This document shows, one piece after another, positions 6,143 through 8,924 of a stretch of DNA of 8,924 bases. The notes below the pieces were generated by a model, which had not been told where the DNA came from, made no database searches, and saw only the letters and a list, made by a program, of their open reading frames with translations. The number at the start of each line of letters is the position of its first letter. The stretch's first letter is position 1. The translations under genes and the position numbers were made by a program. The stretch lies in the NCBI GenBank assembly GCA_036554605.1, contig DATBMY010000367.1, forward strand, positions 1 to 8,924. The letters run 5' to 3'. The DNA is from DATBMY01 sp036554605. Lineage in GTDB: Bacteria; Acidobacteriota; Blastocatellia; UBA7656.

Positions 6143-6778
6143 TCAGATGATGAGCGGCTTCGTCGACTCTTCGGGCCAGGGGAAGAAAAGCGATATGAAG
6201 CGAACGTAGCTGTCGGGTCCGGCGCCGCGGCGCATGTGCGACTCTATCATGTTGCTTATGAGATGGAGCGCTTTCATTATCTCTTCGCGGCCGAGTCGCG
6301 ATTCGGCCGGCACGCGGTCGTTGATCTCGTCGAGCTTATCTCGCAGGCGTCGGCTTACGTCCTCTACTCTTGGCGAAGGAGCGCGATGCTCATATATCAG
6401 CCCGCTCTGCTCGGTTCCGAAATTCTTGATCGTCGTCTCGATTGCCGCGAGCGCCTCGTAATCCTGGAGGTCCTTGATCCCCGCGCCCTTCACGCCGCGC
6501 ATTATTTCCACAAGCGCGCTGTCGACGGCAAGCAGGGCGACGAGCGACCGCTGATCCACGTCCGGCGCCGGGCGGCCCGAGGCCGCGGCCTCGCGCGCGC
6601 GCTGCTCGTGCTCGCGCGCCCCGGCCGAGCGGCGCGCGTCCTGAAGGTATGAACAGCTCTCCGGGCAGGCAAGCTCCACCATACGGTCTTGCGCGCAGCA
6701 GACCGCGCAGATGTTGGTCCGCATCGCCGGGCAGTATCTCTTGGCCGCTCGCTTATTGCACCTCGGGCACTTTCGCAT
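6143..6778 (-). CDS. Cys-rich, probably zinc-binding protein of unknown function
   Basis: The product has 211 residues. Residues 4-42 hold eight cysteines (4, 7, 16, 24, 27, 28, 38, 42) in the order CPRC, YCPA, CAVCC, ACPESC, followed by SYLQ. This spacing can bind two zinc ions in a ring- or B-box-like fold. I have seen similar starts (RYCPA..IC.VCC, CP..C.YL) in hypothetical proteins, I believe from Acidobacteria, but cannot name a described family. Residues 47-75 are charged and Ala-rich. From about 76 on the protein is predicted helical (SLVALLAVDSALVEIM, VSRRLRDKLDEINDR, IMKALHLISNMIESHMRR). There is no signal peptide or membrane segment, so it should be cytoplasmic. It starts 9 bp after the stop of the upstream NHL gene, so the two are very likely cotranscribed. 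The ribosome site is weak (TAGAG), which suggests translational coupling. It could act in protein-protein contacts, but nothing shows nucleic acid binding. Confidence 0.82.
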   Translation of the reverse strand: MRKCPRCNKRAAKRYCPAMRTNICAVCCAQDRMVELACPESCSYLQDARRSAGAREHEQRAREAAASGRPAPDVDQRSLVALLAVDSALVEIMRGVKGAGIKDLQDYEALAAIETTIKNFGTEQSGLIYEHRAPSPRVEDVSRRLRDKLDEINDRVPAESRLGREEIMKALHLISNMIESHMRRGAGPDSYVRFISLFFPWPEESTKPLII

Positions 6779-6787
6779 GATGAAACT

Positions 6788-8770
6788 CTAATTTGCGCCG
6801 GGAAGCTGAAGCTTGTATGAGGCGTTGAGCCTGTTTCCGCCCGCGCCCCGCTTTGCCTTGACCGGCGCGCTCAAGAGCGCCTCCTTGAAATAGCACAGGC
6901 TCTCCTTGCCGGATTCGCAATAATAGAGCGTATAGGTGACGCTCAGCTTCGTTTCGCCTTCGCTCACTTTCACGGGCACGCTCAGAGGAAACTTCGGGTC
7001 GCGAAAACTCTGCGGGCTCGATTGCCCCAGCGCGACCGTCACCCCCGAAGGCGCCTGCGCGTTGAGCTTGTAGCCCGGCGGCAGCTCAAGCCGCAAGAGC
7101 AGCTCGGCGTTGCCCGGCTCGACCGTCTGCGCGGGCAGCTCTATGCGCTCGCCAGCGAACTTCTCCATGCGCGCGCGCGGGCGCAGGCGGTCGAGCCCCT
7201 TGATCTGAAGCGTCTCGACGCGCCGCGTCTTCAGGTCGGCCACGCGAATGGCATGATTGTTCGTATCGGCTATGTAGAGCTTGCCCATTGCCACGCTTAT
7301 CCCGCCCGGCTCGTCGAAGGTGGCGCGCTCGCCGTCGTCGAGACCTTCCTTGCCCGTGCCCAGAAAGGTCTGCGACGTTCGATCTTTCGGAGAGATGCGC
7401 TTGATCTTGTTGTTATAGGTATCGGCCACGTAAAGCAGCCCTTCGTGATAAACGACTCCGAGCGGGTGCTGAAGGCGCACTTCATCTCCCTTGCCGTCCT
7501 TGTCGCCGTAGTCGAACAGCCCCTGGCCGACTATCGTGTCGACATAGCCGTTCGGGTCGAGATCTGCCGAACGAACGGCGCTCACCTCGCTGTCGGCAAA
7601 ATAGAGCTTCTGGCCGTCGGTTGTAAGTCCCGAAGGCTGCGCGAGCGCCGCGTCGGCGTGCGGCCCGTCGATGATGTCCTCGCGCCCCGAGCCCGCGAAC
7701 GGCGCAACGCCTCCGGTCTTCGGGTTCATGCGCCAGAGCTGGTGCGGCCCGGCCATGGCTATGTAGAGCAGGTCGCCGTGCAGGACCAGATCCCAGGGCG
7801 AGTTGAGCGGCGTCTTGAGGCCCGGCCCGCCGTACACAATATAGGTGCGCGCCTGCTCGCCCGTGCCGGCGATGGTAGTGACCGTTCGCTTATCGAAGTC
7901 GACCAGGCGAATCATATGGTTTTCCGTATCGGCAACGTAGAGGAGTTTCTGAGCCTCGTCATAAGCCATGCCCTGAGGATGGTTGAACTCAGCCAGGTCA
8001 AAGCCGCCGTCTTTAGTCCCCGCCTCGCCGCTGCCGATCACCTCCTTGACCGAATTGTCTTCGAGCGAAAGCACTACGATGCGATTATGATTCGAGTCGG
8101 CGATAAATAGCTGGCGGCTCTTTTCGTGCGCGAGCACTTTGCCGGGAAAGGCCAGCATCGAGGCCGGGGTCTTGTGGCGCTCGAGCCTTAGATTGAGCGG
8201 GCGGCGATCGAGCATTTTCTTGGAGTCGAAGGTTTCAATCAGGCTCGATATTGCCTGGTCGAAGGGCGCGAATACGCCCTCGCCCGATTTGCGCCCTACG
8301 ACCTTGCCCGCCGGGTCTATAAGCACAAGCGTAGGCCATGCATTTACGACGTACTGCCGCCACACGTCCATGCCGCTGTCGTTGACTACCGGGTGCTCGA
8401 TCTCATAACGCAGTATGGCCTGCCTTATATTATCGGTTTCGCGCTCGGTGGTGAACTTGGCCGAGTGAACGCCGATGACCACAAGCTCATTCGGGTATTT
8501 CTTTTCGAGCTTCTTCAGATCGGGAATGATGTGAATGCAGTTTATGCAGCAATAAGTCCAGAAATCGAGCAGCACTATCTTCCCGCGCAGCTCGCGCAAG
8601 GCAAGCGGCCTCTCGGTGTTGAGCCACTCAAGCTCGGCGGGAAATTCCGGCGCGTTGACCTTCCCTTCGTACTCTTGCATCTGATGTTGTCCTCCGATAG
8701 CTTTAGCCCCCGGCCACCCCGCCAGCGAGCCGAGCAGCAGAACGAGCAGAACGAGCGATCTTTTTTTCAT
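6788..8770 (-). CDS. Secreted thioredoxin-fold/NHL-repeat protein, NHLRC2-like
   Basis: The 660-residue product has a Sec signal peptide (MKKR, hydrophobic 5-18, AKA at 22-24, cut probably after Ala24). Residues about 35-180 form a TlpA/redoxin-type thioredoxin domain with FWTYCCINC (70-78) as redox site and WPT (145-147) as the cis-Pro loop. Cys75 and Cys78 form the CxxC, with Cys74 an extra cysteine. Residues about 200-525 are an NHL beta-propeller with recurring blade motifs such as LFIADSNHNRI, LYVADTENHMI, LYVADTYNNKI and LYIADTNNHAI. Residues about 540-635 are a beta-rich C-terminal domain with YYCESGKESLCYF (616-628), whose Cys618 and Cys626 resemble the pair in the DsbD N-terminal domain. 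Domain order and the CCINC motif match NHLRC2. It should act outside the cytoplasm as a thiol-disulfide protein, with the substrate unknown. It is the first gene of a probable three-gene leftward unit. Confidence 0.9.
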   Translation of the reverse strand: MKKRSLVLLVLLLGSLAGWPGAKAIGGQHQMQEYEGKVNAPEFPAELEWLNTERPLALRELRGKIVLLDFWTYCCINCIHIIPDLKKLEKKYPNELVVIGVHSAKFTTERETDNIRQAILRYEIEHPVVNDSGMDVWRQYVVNAWPTLVLIDPAGKVVGRKSGEGVFAPFDQAISSLIETFDSKKMLDRRPLNLRLERHKTPASMLAFPGKVLAHEKSRQLFIADSNHNRIVVLSLEDNSVKEVIGSGEAGTKDGGFDLAEFNHPQGMAYDEAQKLLYVADTENHMIRLVDFDKRTVTTIAGTGEQARTYIVYGGPGLKTPLNSPWDLVLHGDLLYIAMAGPHQLWRMNPKTGGVAPFAGSGREDIIDGPHADAALAQPSGLTTDGQKLYFADSEVSAVRSADLDPNGYVDTIVGQGLFDYGDKDGKGDEVRLQHPLGVVYHEGLLYVADTYNNKIKRISPKDRTSQTFLGTGKEGLDDGERATFDEPGGISVAMGKLYIADTNNHAIRVADLKTRRVETLQIKGLDRLRPRARMEKFAGERIELPAQTVEPGNAELLLRLELPPGYKLNAQAPSGVTVALGQSSPQSFRDPKFPLSVPVKVSEGETKLSVTYTLYYCESGKESLCYFKEALLSAPVKAKRGAGGNRLNASYKLQLPGAN

Positions 8771-8808
8771 AGCCTGCCTGATGCTCCGTGAAGTTTATTG
8801 CGCGGATG

Positions 8809-8836
8809 ATTATAACAAATAGAGTCTGCGCGTGAA
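8809..8836 (-). promoter_or_regulatory. Promoter of the leftward three-gene unit
   Basis: On the minus strand TTCACG (8836-8831, 4 of 6 to consensus), a 16-nt spacer and a perfect TATAAT (8814-8809) would start transcription near 8802, about 30 nt before the ATG of the NHLRC2-like gene. The leader holds GGAG and CAGGCAGG before the start. Confidence 0.6.
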
Positions 8837-8888
8837 CCCGCGGGAGCGGATTGTGATAGGAGTTATTCTCTACACAAAGAGCGGCGAA

Positions 8889-8901
8889 GTCCCGTAGGGA
8901 C
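8889..8901. repeat. GTCCC-GTA-GGGAC palindrome, edge of a probable dispersed intergenic repeat
   Basis: GTCCC and GGGAC are perfect 5-bp arms around GTA, followed by CGAGATGTTTATAGAT. The combination GTCCCGTAGGGAC plus ATGTTTATAG resembles an intergenic repeat I recall from several bacterial phyla. It runs toward the right edge, so its end and any next gene are out of view. Nothing else was seen between 8837 and 8924. Confidence 0.45.
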
Positions 8902-8924
8902 GAGATGTTTATAGATATATGATC

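Noticed and set aside
5900..6652. 250-codon open frame on the plus strand
   Set aside because: It spans parts of two real leftward genes and the gap between them. The product is Arg/Ala-rich without domains.
7022..8110. 362-codon open frame on the plus strand
   Set aside because: It is antisense to the NHL propeller. The Arg/Leu/Val-rich translation has no motif and no ribosome site, so it is a shadow frame.

Overview
The window reads as ordinary chromosomal DNA of a GC-rich, free-living bacterium. It carries eight supported protein genes, one of them cut by the left edge. No mobile element, CRISPR array, tRNA or rRNA was seen. Several traits are compatible with an Acidobacteriota/Blastocatellia-type genome, but this is a guess from memory and not a proof. 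They are: long extracytoplasmic fusion proteins, a Cys-rich N-terminal domain of a type I associate with that group, a heptamer repeat and a GTCCC-GTA-GGGAC intergenic element, and heavy use of the Ile codon ATA in GC-rich genes.

Left part (1-2640): the start of a hexameric-type glutamate dehydrogenase gene points left. A control region of about 300 bp follows, with a good sigma70-type promoter for gdhA, a large stem-loop, and a second promoter facing right. That second promoter serves a small gene of unknown function (658-987), which ends at a clear Rho-independent terminator. Next comes a DAACS-family glutamate/aspartate-type symporter (1139-2602) with its substrate-binding residues intact but an altered cation-site motif. 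Gene order suggests a glutamate uptake and oxidation neighbourhood.

Middle part (2603-4066): a strong hairpin separates the symporter from a small OB-fold lipoprotein on the opposite strand. After about 230 bp without a gene, which ends in four heptamer repeats, there is a stand-alone MoCF/CinA-N-type protein that lacks the usual CinA C-terminal amidase domain. Its stop overlaps the stop of the next, convergent gene by 6 bp.

Right part (4061-8836): three leftward genes form a probable transcription unit starting at a promoter near 8809-8836. In order of transcription they are: a secreted thioredoxin/NHL-repeat protein resembling NHLRC2; a small Cys-rich, probably zinc-binding protein starting 9 bp later; and, after 72 bp, a multi-pass GT-C (PMT/ArnT-like) glycosyltransferase with a large extracytoplasmic beta-rich insert. 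Two of the three act outside the cytoplasmic membrane, so a role in envelope biogenesis or redox folding is plausible but unproven. The last 88 bp hold no gene and end in a palindromic element that looks like a dispersed repeat.

I found no convincing new biological system. The observations most worth following are the degenerate sodium site of the symporter, the second Cys pair in the NHLRC2-like protein, the beta insert of the glycosyltransferase, and the intergenic repeats.
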